Shown here one piece after another: positions 1 to 7,453 of a DNA stretch of 64,000 nucleotides. The notes beneath the pieces were generated by a model. That model was given only the letters and a program-made list of their open reading frames with translations, ran no database searches and was not told the DNA's origin. The first letter of the stretch is position 1; each line of letters opens with the position of its first letter. Source of the stretch: Anaerolineales bacterium UBA6055 (GTDB lineage: Bacteria > Chloroflexota > Anaerolineae > Aggregatilineales > Phototrophicaceae); contig DIYL01000059.1 in assembly GCA_002428985.1 (NCBI GenBank), positions 174,872 through 238,871 of the forward strand. Direction: 5' to 3'. The position numbers and the translations under genes are program-made.

Positions 1-381
1 GATTAAATTGGGTAAAATAAACATGAGAAACGATTGAATACTACCTGTGACTTTATTTTCGAGTAGACCTGTTTGCAAACCCGCAATCAGGTCAAAAATA
101 TCCATCACGAGCCGAGCGACAAGTGCCGTAAAAATCGTTTCTGGTGTCCCAATTAACCAGATACCCACAATCATCGCAGCAGCTATGCCGATATAACGAG
201 CAGCCGAGTTCTTCACAATAAAACTATCAGCAATTGAACTAACATCAAATTCAATTTTAAAAGCTTTAAACATAGCCTGTCCATTGATGAAGTTCCAACT
301 GCCAAAGATAATACTCCAAATAGTTAGATACCCCGGTAGGAGATACCACCACCATTGCACACTTAATTCCGCTGGAAACAT
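1..381 (-). CDS. Small multi-pass membrane protein, 3' end beyond window
   Basis: The reading frame is open from an ATG at 381 to the left edge, so the C-terminus is missing. A good Shine-Dalgarno (AGGAGGAAG) lies just before the ATG. The visible 127 residues carry an amphipathic start, a segment around GYLTIWSIIFGSWNF and two further hydrophobic stretches, with an ARLVMDIFDLIAGLQTG motif. The pattern resembles small DUF4267/DUF4345-type membrane proteins, but I do not assign a family firmly. Two TGTAG-N9-CTACA palindromes sit in its upstream region, the same sequence that precedes the neighbouring Rrf2 gene, so it is probably controlled by that regulator. Confidence 0.6.
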   Translation of the reverse strand, partial: MFPAELSVQWWWYLLPGYLTIWSIIFGSWNFINGQAMFKAFKIEFDVSSIADSFIVKNSAARYIGIAAAMIVGIWLIGTPETIFTALVARLVMDIFDLIAGLQTGLLENKVTGSIQSFLMFILPNLI

Positions 382-405
382 TGTAACTTCCTCCTTATAT
401 TTATA

Positions 406-424
406 TGTAGCCATAACGACTACA
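406..424. promoter_or_regulatory. Probable Rrf2 operator, copy 1
   Basis: Inverted repeat TGTAG-N9-CTACA about 25 bases upstream of the membrane-protein start at 381. Identical arms and the identical 9-base spacer length recur at 502 and 962. Confidence 0.6.
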
Positions 425-501
425 ATTCAGATCAAAAATTTTTTAAAACAATCTCTTTAACATAGATCCAAATGACCATGTTATTGTTATGTATGCATAT
501 A

Positions 502-520
502 TGTAGTTTTCACGACTACA
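502..520. promoter_or_regulatory. Probable Rrf2 operator, copy 2
   Basis: Second TGTAG-N9-CTACA palindrome, between the Rrf2 stop codon and the membrane-protein gene. With copy 1 it brackets the likely promoter of the membrane-protein gene. Confidence 0.6.
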
Positions 521-540
521 GTTTAATATAAAAAAACTAA

Positions 541-960
541 CTATTCATGATTTTTTGCTTTTTCCAATACATCAGCGATAGTTATTCCATCTAAAGCATC
601 AATCATCTTTTGATGAGCTTGAGAGTGTATTTGATCTAAGACGGGTTCAATATTTCGACTAACTAATCTACTTGAATCTATATTGTCAGGATGGAGTCCA
701 AATGGACTATCACCTTCCAACAAAAGATAAAGTTCTTTTAGTGTTATCTCTGATGGATGTTTAGCAAGTCTTGCACCACCAGATTTACCAGCCACTGTGA
801 TAACTAACCCACAATGTTGCAATTTACCAATAGCTTTCCGAATTGTAACAGGATTAACACCAACACTCTTCGCAATTGAACTTGAAGAAATAGGCTCAAC
901 CTTGTCTGCCATTAATGTCAAAATATGAATTGTGGTTAGGTAACGACTGCTTGTGTTCAT
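541..960 (-). CDS. Rrf2 family transcriptional regulator (YwnA-like, no Fe-S cysteines)
   Basis: 139 residues, the usual size of the family. The N-terminal half is a winged helix-turn-helix: SSRYLTTIHILTLMA, then SIAKSVGVNPVTIRKAIGKL, then the wing GKSGGARLAKHPSEITL, which is the Rrf2 signature. The three clustered cysteines that hold an iron-sulfur cluster in IscR/NsrR-type members are absent; only one Cys is seen (in QHCGL). It therefore groups with YwnA-like apo regulators that sense small molecules or redox state by other means. A TGTAG-N9-CTACA palindrome directly abuts the start codon and two more lie beyond the stop, which suggests autoregulation plus control of the downstream membrane protein. 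The operator leaves no room for a Shine-Dalgarno, so the transcript may be leaderless. Confidence 0.88.
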   Translation of the reverse strand: MNTSSRYLTTIHILTLMADKVEPISSSSIAKSVGVNPVTIRKAIGKLQHCGLVITVAGKSGGARLAKHPSEITLKELYLLLEGDSPFGLHPDNIDSSRLVSRNIEPVLDQIHSQAHQKMIDALDGITIADVLEKAKNHE

Positions 961-961
961 A

Positions 962-980
962 TGTAGCCATCATAACTACA
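962..980. promoter_or_regulatory. Probable Rrf2 operator, copy 3 (autoregulatory)
   Basis: TGTAG-N9-CTACA one base upstream of the Rrf2 start codon. Binding here would cover the start region and repress the regulator itself. Confidence 0.6.
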
Positions 981-1035
981 GTTTAGTATTTTGTCAAGGG
1001 ATTTGAGTTTACTAAATATCTCGACAGAATATCAA

Positions 1036-1071
1036 TCTAAAATGATCTGAAGAGTTGGTGATCATTTTAGA
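1036..1071 (-). terminator. Perfect 12-bp hairpin downstream of the P450 gene
   Basis: TCTAAAATGATC and GATCATTTTAGA form perfect arms around a 12-base loop, 29 bases past the P450 stop. There is no long T-run, so termination is likely but not certain; the symmetric site could instead bind a regulator. Confidence 0.5.
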
Positions 1072-1099
1072 TATACCAACTCCAGATAAGACAGTTAAA

Positions 1100-2326
1100 C
1101 TATTGGTATTTCATCGGCAGTACATTCAAATTATGCAACACAATCGACAATCCCCGTTGGACATTCGCGGGATCTACATTGAGTGCCATCTTCGGGAAGC
1201 GTTCCATCAGTTTAGAGATAGCGATTCGCCCTTCCATCCGTGCCAATGACGCACCGAGACAAAAATGAATCCCATGCCCGAAGGCAATATGTGGATTATT
1301 TTCACGCGTGATGTCAAACACATTCGGATTTTCAAATGTCGCAGGGTCGCGGTCAGCCGCTAGTAACAATGGAATCAGCACATCGCCAGCTTTGATAACC
1401 CGTCCATCATGCCATTCCATATCTTCACCAGCCCAACGATTTAACGTCGCATCCACCGGACCGTTGTAGCGCAACATTTCTTCAATCGCTTTGTCTGTTA
1501 ACGCAGGATTCGCTCGTAATTCCTCAAATTGGTCAGGATGTTGCAACAAATCCAGCATCCCATTCCCAATCAAATTGACAGTCGTTTCGTGTCCAGCGAC
1601 CAATAACAAGAAAATCATGCTGAGCAATTCCATCCGGTCGAGTTTTTCGCCTTCATCCCGCGCACGCACCAGAGCACTTAAAATATCGCCAGTATCTTCT
1701 TTGGTGCGAATGTCAATCATTTTATTCATGTATTGCACGAATTCCATAATCATCGCCATCGAAGACATATCACCCGACAGAATCACATTAGTCCATGTGC
1801 GGAATCTATCGCGATCTTCAACCGGAATGCCTAGCATCTCAGCAATCACAGTAATCGGTAACGGCAACGCATAATCAGCAATTAAATCACCATCTGTTTT
1901 GCTATCCATTGCATCCAGCAATTCATCAGCCAATTGTTCGATGCGCGGTTGTAATTCACGCACACGGTTCGGTGTAAATGCCTTATGAACAATCGTACGT
2001 AAACGGGTATGATCGGGTGGATCTTGATTAAGCATATGCTGGTTAATCAATTCCCACGGCGATTCTCTGTCTATATCAGCCTCTATATCCACGCCAAAAC
2101 GATCTTTAAGCACATCTGGGGATAAGCTTTTACGTGGATTTTTTATAGAACGTTTATCGCGCAAAATCGATACGCTATCATCATATTTCGTAAAGAACCA
2201 CACCGTCTGTCCCATGCCATCAACGACTTTATAGGTCGGGTCATTTTCGCGCATTTGACGATACAATTCATGTGGATTGTTGCGAGTTTTCTGACTCCAG
2301 ATATTGTATTTTGATGTTGATGTCAT
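1100..2326 (-). CDS. Cytochrome P450
   Basis: 408 residues, a typical soluble bacterial P450 monooxygenase of the CYP107/CYP109-like kind. Visible motifs in order: the I-helix oxygen-activation motif AGHETT (about residue 242, acid-alcohol pair intact), the K-helix ExxR (EEMLRYNG), and the haem loop FGHGIHFCLG with the axial Cys at about residue 356. No membrane anchor is present, so it acts in the cytoplasm and needs a separate ferredoxin and reductase, neither of which lies nearby. I chose the ATG at 2326 because AGAGGA sits about 10 bases upstream; an upstream in-frame start at 2359 lacks a ribosome-binding site. The substrate cannot be read from the sequence. It is transcribed alone, with a hairpin after its stop. 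Confidence 0.95.
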   Translation of the reverse strand: MTSTSKYNIWSQKTRNNPHELYRQMRENDPTYKVVDGMGQTVWFFTKYDDSVSILRDKRSIKNPRKSLSPDVLKDRFGVDIEADIDRESPWELINQHMLNQDPPDHTRLRTIVHKAFTPNRVRELQPRIEQLADELLDAMDSKTDGDLIADYALPLPITVIAEMLGIPVEDRDRFRTWTNVILSGDMSSMAMIMEFVQYMNKMIDIRTKEDTGDILSALVRARDEGEKLDRMELLSMIFLLLVAGHETTVNLIGNGMLDLLQHPDQFEELRANPALTDKAIEEMLRYNGPVDATLNRWAGEDMEWHDGRVIKAGDVLIPLLLAADRDPATFENPNVFDITRENNPHIAFGHGIHFCLGASLARMEGRIAISKLMERFPKMALNVDPANVQRGLSIVLHNLNVLPMKYQ

Positions 2327-2382
2327 GGTGTTATTATCCTCTTTAGCGACTCGAATCAACCTTGTTTTATCGATTTACATAT

Positions 2383-2406
2383 TAGGGCGAGCAATAACTC
2401 ACCCTA
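2383..2406. repeat. Palindromic intergenic repeat (TAGGGCGAG type)
   Basis: TAGGGCGAG-N6-CTCACCCTA, an imperfect palindrome between the aminopeptidase and P450 genes. It belongs to a loose family of GTAGGG...CCCTAC palindromes found between genes at several other places in this window. Confidence 0.5.
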
Positions 2407-2439
2407 CGATAAGCTATACGTTTCGGTAGGCGAATAGTC

Positions 2440-3693
2440 TCAAAAGGCCCATTCACCCTGACGCATCACCGGCTCACGTTCACCATCAATCGTGATGCCA
2501 TCAATATCAACATCATGATTGCCAATCATGAAGTCCACATGCGTTTGACTCACATTACCGCCCGCCTCAACAAATTGATCTTCATCCATTTCAGTACCAC
2601 CCTCAATCGTCTTAGCGTAAGCCCGTCCCAACGCAATATGACACGCCGCATTTTCATCATAGAGTGTGTTGAAGAACAAAATCCCTGACTGCGAAATCGG
2701 CGAACTATGTGGTACAAGCGCAACTTCACCCAGATGTTTCGCACCTTCATCTGTATCAATCAAACCTTGCAGGACATCACCTCCCGTTTTCGCTTCAAAA
2801 CCAGTCACGCGACCATCTTTAAATGTGAACGAGAAATCTTCAATAATATTGCCGTTGTAGCTAAGAGGCTTTGTCGCTTTGACAGTCCCATTCACACGGT
2901 CACGATGCGGCATCGTAAAAATCTCTTCTGTCGGGATATTCGGTGCAAATCGTTTGCCCGAGCTATGATCAGACCCGCCACCCGACCAGACATGCCCCTT
3001 AGGCAATCCGATAGTAAAATCTGTGCCATCACCCTTGAGGTGTAACGCTGTATATTGTTTTTCAGTCATATATTTCCCACGATTAACAAGGTCTTGCTGA
3101 TGTGCTTTCCATGCAGCAACCGGATCATCTTCAGTCACACGCGTCGCAGCAAAAATCGCATCCCATAATTTCGGCACACGTTCATCGGCTGGCAAATCAG
3201 GGAAGACAACATCCGCCCACGGTTGGGTTGCAATCGCCGCCCCACACCACACATTCTCATCAATCAACTTAGGGACAAGATATGCTGTAGCAGCACGTCC
3301 TGCCCGTTGCATCGTCGTGACTTTGTTACTATCCAATCCGGCAAATAACTGCGGATCACGTCCAAATGTAACCAATCTTGCCACACCTGCTTCTGCATAC
3401 GATTCAACTTTTTTGATAAACCATTCCGGCACATAATCCAGCGTATCATCCGCCGCATGTAAAATCCGCAATTTAGAGGTAACTTCATCCGTCCACTGAA
3501 CATCGACATACTTTGCACCCGCTTGATAAGCTGCTTCGACCGTATAATGCGCTAATTTACGGATATTCGGATCGTCAGTGACATTAACAGTAAAATGCAA
3601 AAGATCGCCTTCGGTGATGTTGACACCAATATGCACCAGTAAGTTGGCATATTTTCTTAAATTTGTGTCTAATGTTGTATCTGTCATAAGCAT
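2440..3693 (-). CDS. Aminopeptidase, family M29 (AmpS/PepS type)
   Basis: 417 residues, the normal length of M29 leucyl aminopeptidases, cytoplasmic dimetal enzymes that remove N-terminal residues from peptides. The C-terminal catalytic region shows the expected metal ligands: HIALGRAY, EMDEDQF and QTHVDFMIG followed by the acidic DVDIDGI segment. GLPKGHVWSGG also fits the family. No signal peptide is seen. The start ATG at 3693 follows AAAGGA; a second in-frame ATG lies two codons later. It is divergent from the acetyltransferase gene at 3749, so the two probably share a 55-bp promoter region. Confidence 0.93.
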   Translation of the reverse strand: MLMTDTTLDTNLRKYANLLVHIGVNITEGDLLHFTVNVTDDPNIRKLAHYTVEAAYQAGAKYVDVQWTDEVTSKLRILHAADDTLDYVPEWFIKKVESYAEAGVARLVTFGRDPQLFAGLDSNKVTTMQRAGRAATAYLVPKLIDENVWCGAAIATQPWADVVFPDLPADERVPKLWDAIFAATRVTEDDPVAAWKAHQQDLVNRGKYMTEKQYTALHLKGDGTDFTIGLPKGHVWSGGGSDHSSGKRFAPNIPTEEIFTMPHRDRVNGTVKATKPLSYNGNIIEDFSFTFKDGRVTGFEAKTGGDVLQGLIDTDEGAKHLGEVALVPHSSPISQSGILFFNTLYDENAACHIALGRAYAKTIEGGTEMDEDQFVEAGGNVSQTHVDFMIGNHDVDIDGITIDGEREPVMRQGEWAF

Positions 3694-3748
3694 TCATATC
3701 CTTTAAAATGACAACTATCTAACGCCCAGTATAACAGAAAGTGCTCTT

Positions 3749-4564
3749 ATGCCTGAACAAACCACCATCGAGAAAACACCTGCACCCATTACAAAAAAAT
3801 CCCTAATTTCAGATTTTAAGACGATCGGTCTCCACGCAGGCATTACCGTACTTGTCCACAGTAGCATGAGCAAAATCGGGTGGATTAGTGGTGGCGCACC
3901 AACCGTAATCGAGGCGTTGATCGATGTACTCGGCGAAGACGGGACACTCATGATGCCAACACACTCCGCCCAAAATACCAACCCCGCCAATTGGCAAGCC
4001 CCGCCCGTCCCTGAATCATGGTGGCAAACCATCCGCGAGAATCGTCCAGCTTATGATCCACGCATCACACCAACCCGTGAAATGGGCGCCATTCCCGAAG
4101 CCTTCCGCACCTATCCCAATGTCATACGGAGCGCACATCCTGTCGGGTCATTTTCAGCGATTGGTAAACACGCAAACTATCTAACAAGCGATCATACATC
4201 ATTGGAGGAAATGTTCGGCGACGAATCCCCCATCGGCAAACTATACAAATTAGACGGGCATGTTTTGTTATTAGGGGTCGGACATGGCAATAACACATCG
4301 CTTCACTTAGCTGAATATCGCGCCAATCTACCTGCAAAGCCACCTATCCACGAAGGCAGTGCAATGTTAGTCGATGGTCAGCGCGAATGGGTCGAATATG
4401 AGATGTTTAGAATTGATGATGAGGACTTCCCACAAATCGGCGCGGCCTTCTCTCAGGCAAAAGGGCAGACTGACGGCATAGTCGGACTGGCTGCTACGAT
4501 TTTAGTTAAGCAACGCCCACTCGTTGACTTTGCAATCAAATGGATGGAGACAAATCGCACTTAG
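3749..4564 (+). CDS. AAC(3)-family acetyltransferase
   Basis: 271 residues, matching the antibiotic N-acetyltransferase fold that moves acetyl from acetyl-CoA to an amino group. Family motifs are in order: VLVHSSMSKIGWISGG near the N-terminus (CoA region), MMPTHSAQ, HPVGSFSAIGKHA, FGDESPIGKL, and LLGVGHGNNTSLHLAEY. The last contains the conserved His and Glu of the active site. Chromosomal members in environmental bacteria often act on unknown amines rather than giving aminoglycoside resistance, and the natural substrate cannot be inferred here. It ends 17 bases before the convergent gene at 4581. Confidence 0.88.
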   Translation: MPEQTTIEKTPAPITKKSLISDFKTIGLHAGITVLVHSSMSKIGWISGGAPTVIEALIDVLGEDGTLMMPTHSAQNTNPANWQAPPVPESWWQTIRENRPAYDPRITPTREMGAIPEAFRTYPNVIRSAHPVGSFSAIGKHANYLTSDHTSLEEMFGDESPIGKLYKLDGHVLLLGVGHGNNTSLHLAEYRANLPAKPPIHEGSAMLVDGQREWVEYEMFRIDDEDFPQIGAAFSQAKGQTDGIVGLAATILVKQRPLVDFAIKWMETNRT

Positions 4565-4580
4565 TATCATAATAGCCGAT

Positions 4581-5162
4581 TCAACTGTTTAATATGTTCT
4601 GGGGATGACTCCGCAGACTGCCTGCGAAAGCACTATCCGGCACATCGTCAATCAACTTGAGAACAACCTGTGCAACTTGAGCGGGATTTCTCGCATCGCA
4701 AGACAACAGCAGTTGTTCATCTGATAGTTGCAATACAGTTGTTAGCTCTTCCAGTGTCCAAGCGTCATCAGTATTATGCGAATTCGCAACAATAACATGG
4801 GGTTCAACACCAGAATCAGAGTTAATAATCGATCTCACACTGCGAAAAGCCGATGGGTCACTACTATCAAAGATCATAATTTGCCCTAGCAAAATCTCTT
4901 TAAAAGCTTGTCGCATGGGATCAAACCGTAACGCACCCGGCACTTCTAACACCAATAGATGCTTATCAGTCTCGATCTTATAGTCAACAAAATTGTTCTC
5001 TATGACCTCAGTATTATAATAATAATCGACGTTGACGGGCATAGGAGATTGGTTCGTCAATGTTTGAATAAAGGTTGACTTGCCCGACTGATAAGCACCA
5101 GTCACCACAAGCACCCGCTGATGCCCCGTATCACGATTAATCAGTGTCTCTAATTTCAACAT
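4581..5162 (-). CDS. Small P-loop GTPase-like protein with degenerate G motifs
   Basis: 193 residues. The Walker A/G1 loop is clear (GAYQSGKST, about residues 22-30). The G3 position reads EVPG where Ras/Arf-like proteins have DxPG/DxxG, and the G4 position reads ANSHNTDD rather than NKxD, so guanine specificity may be weak or lost. Overall order (beta-strand, P-loop, LLVLEVPGALRF, IMIFDSSD, HVIVANS, LLLSCDARN) follows the COG2229/MglA-like predicted GTPases, which usually pair with roadblock proteins. No roadblock gene is adjacent. It is last in a leftward group with two Uma2 genes (39-base gap). I would call it a nucleotide-binding protein of unknown role. Confidence 0.7.
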   Translation of the reverse strand: MLKLETLINRDTGHQRVLVVTGAYQSGKSTFIQTLTNQSPMPVNVDYYYNTEVIENNFVDYKIETDKHLLVLEVPGALRFDPMRQAFKEILLGQIMIFDSSDPSAFRSVRSIINSDSGVEPHVIVANSHNTDDAWTLEELTTVLQLSDEQLLLSCDARNPAQVAQVVLKLIDDVPDSAFAGSLRSHPQNILNS

Positions 5163-5201
5163 GTTATGATTGACTTGCTTATATATCCAGTTTGATGACC
5201 G

Positions 5202-5792
5202 CTATCCATCCAGCAAATCTAGTTTAGCGTAGACTGCTGATAGATCTAATTCGCAATCGATAGAAGGCAGTTTAATGATGCCATCCAACCCGCTAATCCG
5301 TGTATAAAGCCAATTGTCCGCATCTTGACGCAAAAATCGTTCAATCTTAAATTCATCCTGCGAGACAAGTACGTATTCTTCTAAAGATAACAGTTGGGTA
5401 TGTTCATCAAATTTCTGATTGCGATCAATCAGGGCAGTAGCTGGAGATAGCACCTCAATTAATACAGTAGGGTTGAGGATCGTGTCATTACGATTCTCCA
5501 TAAACTCAACTTTGCCACATACAACGATAATATCAGGAAAACGATAACTAATAGAGCTTTTCGAGTCTACTTGAACCCGCGTTTCATTTGTATTGATGAC
5601 GCAATCTTTATTGCCGAGTTGATTACCAAGTGAGCGATCAATATTATGGATAATCGTATTATGTCGAACTGATGCACCAGTCATTGCAAGCACTTCGCCA
5701 TTGACGTATTCATAACGAATATCACTTTCATCGCATAAGTCAAAATATTCTTCTTGCGTCATATAGCGATTTTCATAGGGTGGTGCCGACAT
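5202..5792 (-). CDS. Uma2 family (DUF820) restriction-endonuclease-fold protein
   Basis: 196 residues, standard length. Features of the family are clear: TQEEYFDLCDES at the start, YEYVNGEVLAMTGAS, HNTIIHNI, then the PD-(D/E)xK core with FPDIIVVCG (Asp) and VLIEVLSPATALIDRNQKF (Glu and the Lys further along), and the closing EEYVLVSQDEFKIE. The fold is that of type II restriction enzymes, but Uma2 proteins occur in many copies in Cyanobacteria and Chloroflexota and their biological role is unknown. A second member follows upstream at 5909 and a third at 49990; the three differ in sequence and are not recent duplicates. Confidence 0.9.
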   Translation of the reverse strand: MSAPPYENRYMTQEEYFDLCDESDIRYEYVNGEVLAMTGASVRHNTIIHNIDRSLGNQLGNKDCVINTNETRVQVDSKSSISYRFPDIIVVCGKVEFMENRNDTILNPTVLIEVLSPATALIDRNQKFDEHTQLLSLEEYVLVSQDEFKIERFLRQDADNWLYTRISGLDGIIKLPSIDCELDLSAVYAKLDLLDG

Positions 5793-5908
5793 AGTCCGCC
5801 CTTATTTACCTTGTCATGTATTATTCAATTATATCATGCTAGCCATCATAAATTCGGAAGTAATTGATCGAGTAGTGTCTGCTCATCAATCAAATAAGTG
5901 GGATTTGA

Positions 5909-6496
5909 CTATTCATCATATATATCTGAGTTAGAGTAGATTATCGACAAGAGTAACGTACAGTCAATCGACGATATATAGATTTCGTCATCAATATCAG
6001 TACGAATACGATACAACCAATCGTCACTGTCGTGTCTAGAGTAATGTTCTACACAACAGTCATCTTCTGATATGAGCAGGTAATCCATCACTGATGGTGT
6101 GGACAGATACTCATGTAATTTATCTTGTCGATCGATTAAAGCAGTTTCAGGGGATACAATTTCAACCAGCATAATCGGATTCATAATGCAGTCATCACGA
6201 TCTTTATACAAATCAGGTTGCCATTTTGTCACTAGTACATCAGGAAACCGAAACGTATTAACAGGTGATAACCACACCCGAATTTGTGATCCTAATACTG
6301 CTAAATCAGATTGATTCTTTAAGGACATACCAAGTAATACCCCAACATTTGTTGAAATAATATTGTGATTCGCATTTTTCCCATGTCGCATATAAACGAC
6401 GTCATATGCATACTCATTTGGGCGATCAACTAACGCTTCATATTCAAAATATTCTTCTTCAGTCATGCGTAGTGCATACTTTGGAATAAATGGCAT
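5909..6496 (-). CDS. Uma2 family (DUF820) restriction-endonuclease-fold protein
   Basis: 195 residues from the ATG at 6496, which is preceded by GGAGAG at good spacing; an upstream GTG at 6520 lacks a ribosome-binding site. The core motifs FPDVLVTKW and IMLVEIVSPETALIDRQDKL are present, as are MTEEEYFEYEAL and the closing DYLLISEDDCCVEHY. The VNG.....MAGA segment typical of Uma2 is replaced by a divergent AYDVVYMRHGKNANHN, so this copy is more diverged than its neighbour. It starts 45 bases downstream of the secreted protein gene at 6541, compatible with one transcript. Confidence 0.85.
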   Translation of the reverse strand: MPFIPKYALRMTEEEYFEYEALVDRPNEYAYDVVYMRHGKNANHNIISTNVGVLLGMSLKNQSDLAVLGSQIRVWLSPVNTFRFPDVLVTKWQPDLYKDRDDCIMNPIMLVEIVSPETALIDRQDKLHEYLSTPSVMDYLLISEDDCCVEHYSRHDSDDWLYRIRTDIDDEIYISSIDCTLLLSIIYSNSDIYDE

Positions 6497-6540
6497 ATCA
6501 GGCTCTCCGTATAATGACACGCCAATTATAGCAAATCGCC

Positions 6541-7161
6541 TTAGTCACTATCGCATAACACCACAATCAAACGATCAGCCGATATACGATACGACCATGC
6601 TTCGCCCTGCACAGTGAATGTAATAATATAGCCATTGGTACGGCGATCATAACGCGAATCAAGCTCTGCATCTTGCCGGCATCCAAGCATATAATCCTCA
6701 AATTGACGTTCACTCCATGTCCATGGGATGTCGTTATGTGTAAATTGCATACCTAACCGACCATTTAAATCATGCAATGCATCAATCACTTGTGGCATCA
6801 CACCATCGGGCACTGTCGGCAGTGCTTCACAACGAATCATTATATTTTCATCCATCGACACATGATAATGATAAGTCTCCCCCAGACGATAAATTCTAAT
6901 ATCATAAAACACATCAGTTATCGGCAACAAATCACCTGACCGTACCCGACAACCTTCCGCAATATCTTCGCCAGCAACAACAGCCCAATCCCAATCAACA
7001 TTGACATCGCTCAAATCAATCGGCGTACGCAAGTATTCGTTTAAGCGGTCAACAACATTATTCGCGACAATCAACGCCCGTTCTTCATCAGCATAAGCTG
7101 TCATCGGTACAATCACAGCCAAGAACATTGCGATACTTAGTAATAGCATTTGTTTCATCAT
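6541..7161 (-). CDS. Secreted protein of unknown function
   Basis: 206 residues with a clear signal peptide: two N-terminal Met, a Lys, a hydrophobic run LLLSIAMFLAVIVPM and a cleavage-like TAYA-DE. The mature part has about four cysteines (GCRVRSG, IRCEALP, LGCRQDA, VLCDSD), probably two disulfides, and repeated Trp/Tyr-rich strands. I do not recognise the family. The start has GGGAG before tandem ATG codons. It heads the leftward group with two Uma2 genes and the GTPase-like gene. Confidence 0.7.
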   Translation of the reverse strand: MMKQMLLLSIAMFLAVIVPMTAYADEERALIVANNVVDRLNEYLRTPIDLSDVNVDWDWAVVAGEDIAEGCRVRSGDLLPITDVFYDIRIYRLGETYHYHVSMDENIMIRCEALPTVPDGVMPQVIDALHDLNGRLGMQFTHNDIPWTWSERQFEDYMLGCRQDAELDSRYDRRTNGYIITFTVQGEAWSYRISADRLIVVLCDSD

Positions 7162-7453
7162 CAGCAGCTCCCATCTTTTTGTTTCTATTGTGAGTGATTG
7201 ATGAATGTATTAATGGACGCATAACCGACGGCTAAACAACGCGTTATCAACGCCCAACAAGATATGACCCGTTAGGATGGTTTCTAAGCCGTTCATGACT
7301 TTTTTGTAGTCAATAGTAGGCAAAATGCACAACTTGTGTTATGGTTTGCAACGTGACTGTTATATATTTGGAAATTATTGATTTCTCCTTTGACTATATG
7401 ACAGCTATGGTTATAATTGAAACTTATACTATCAGCGCGAAACGGATGTAGAG

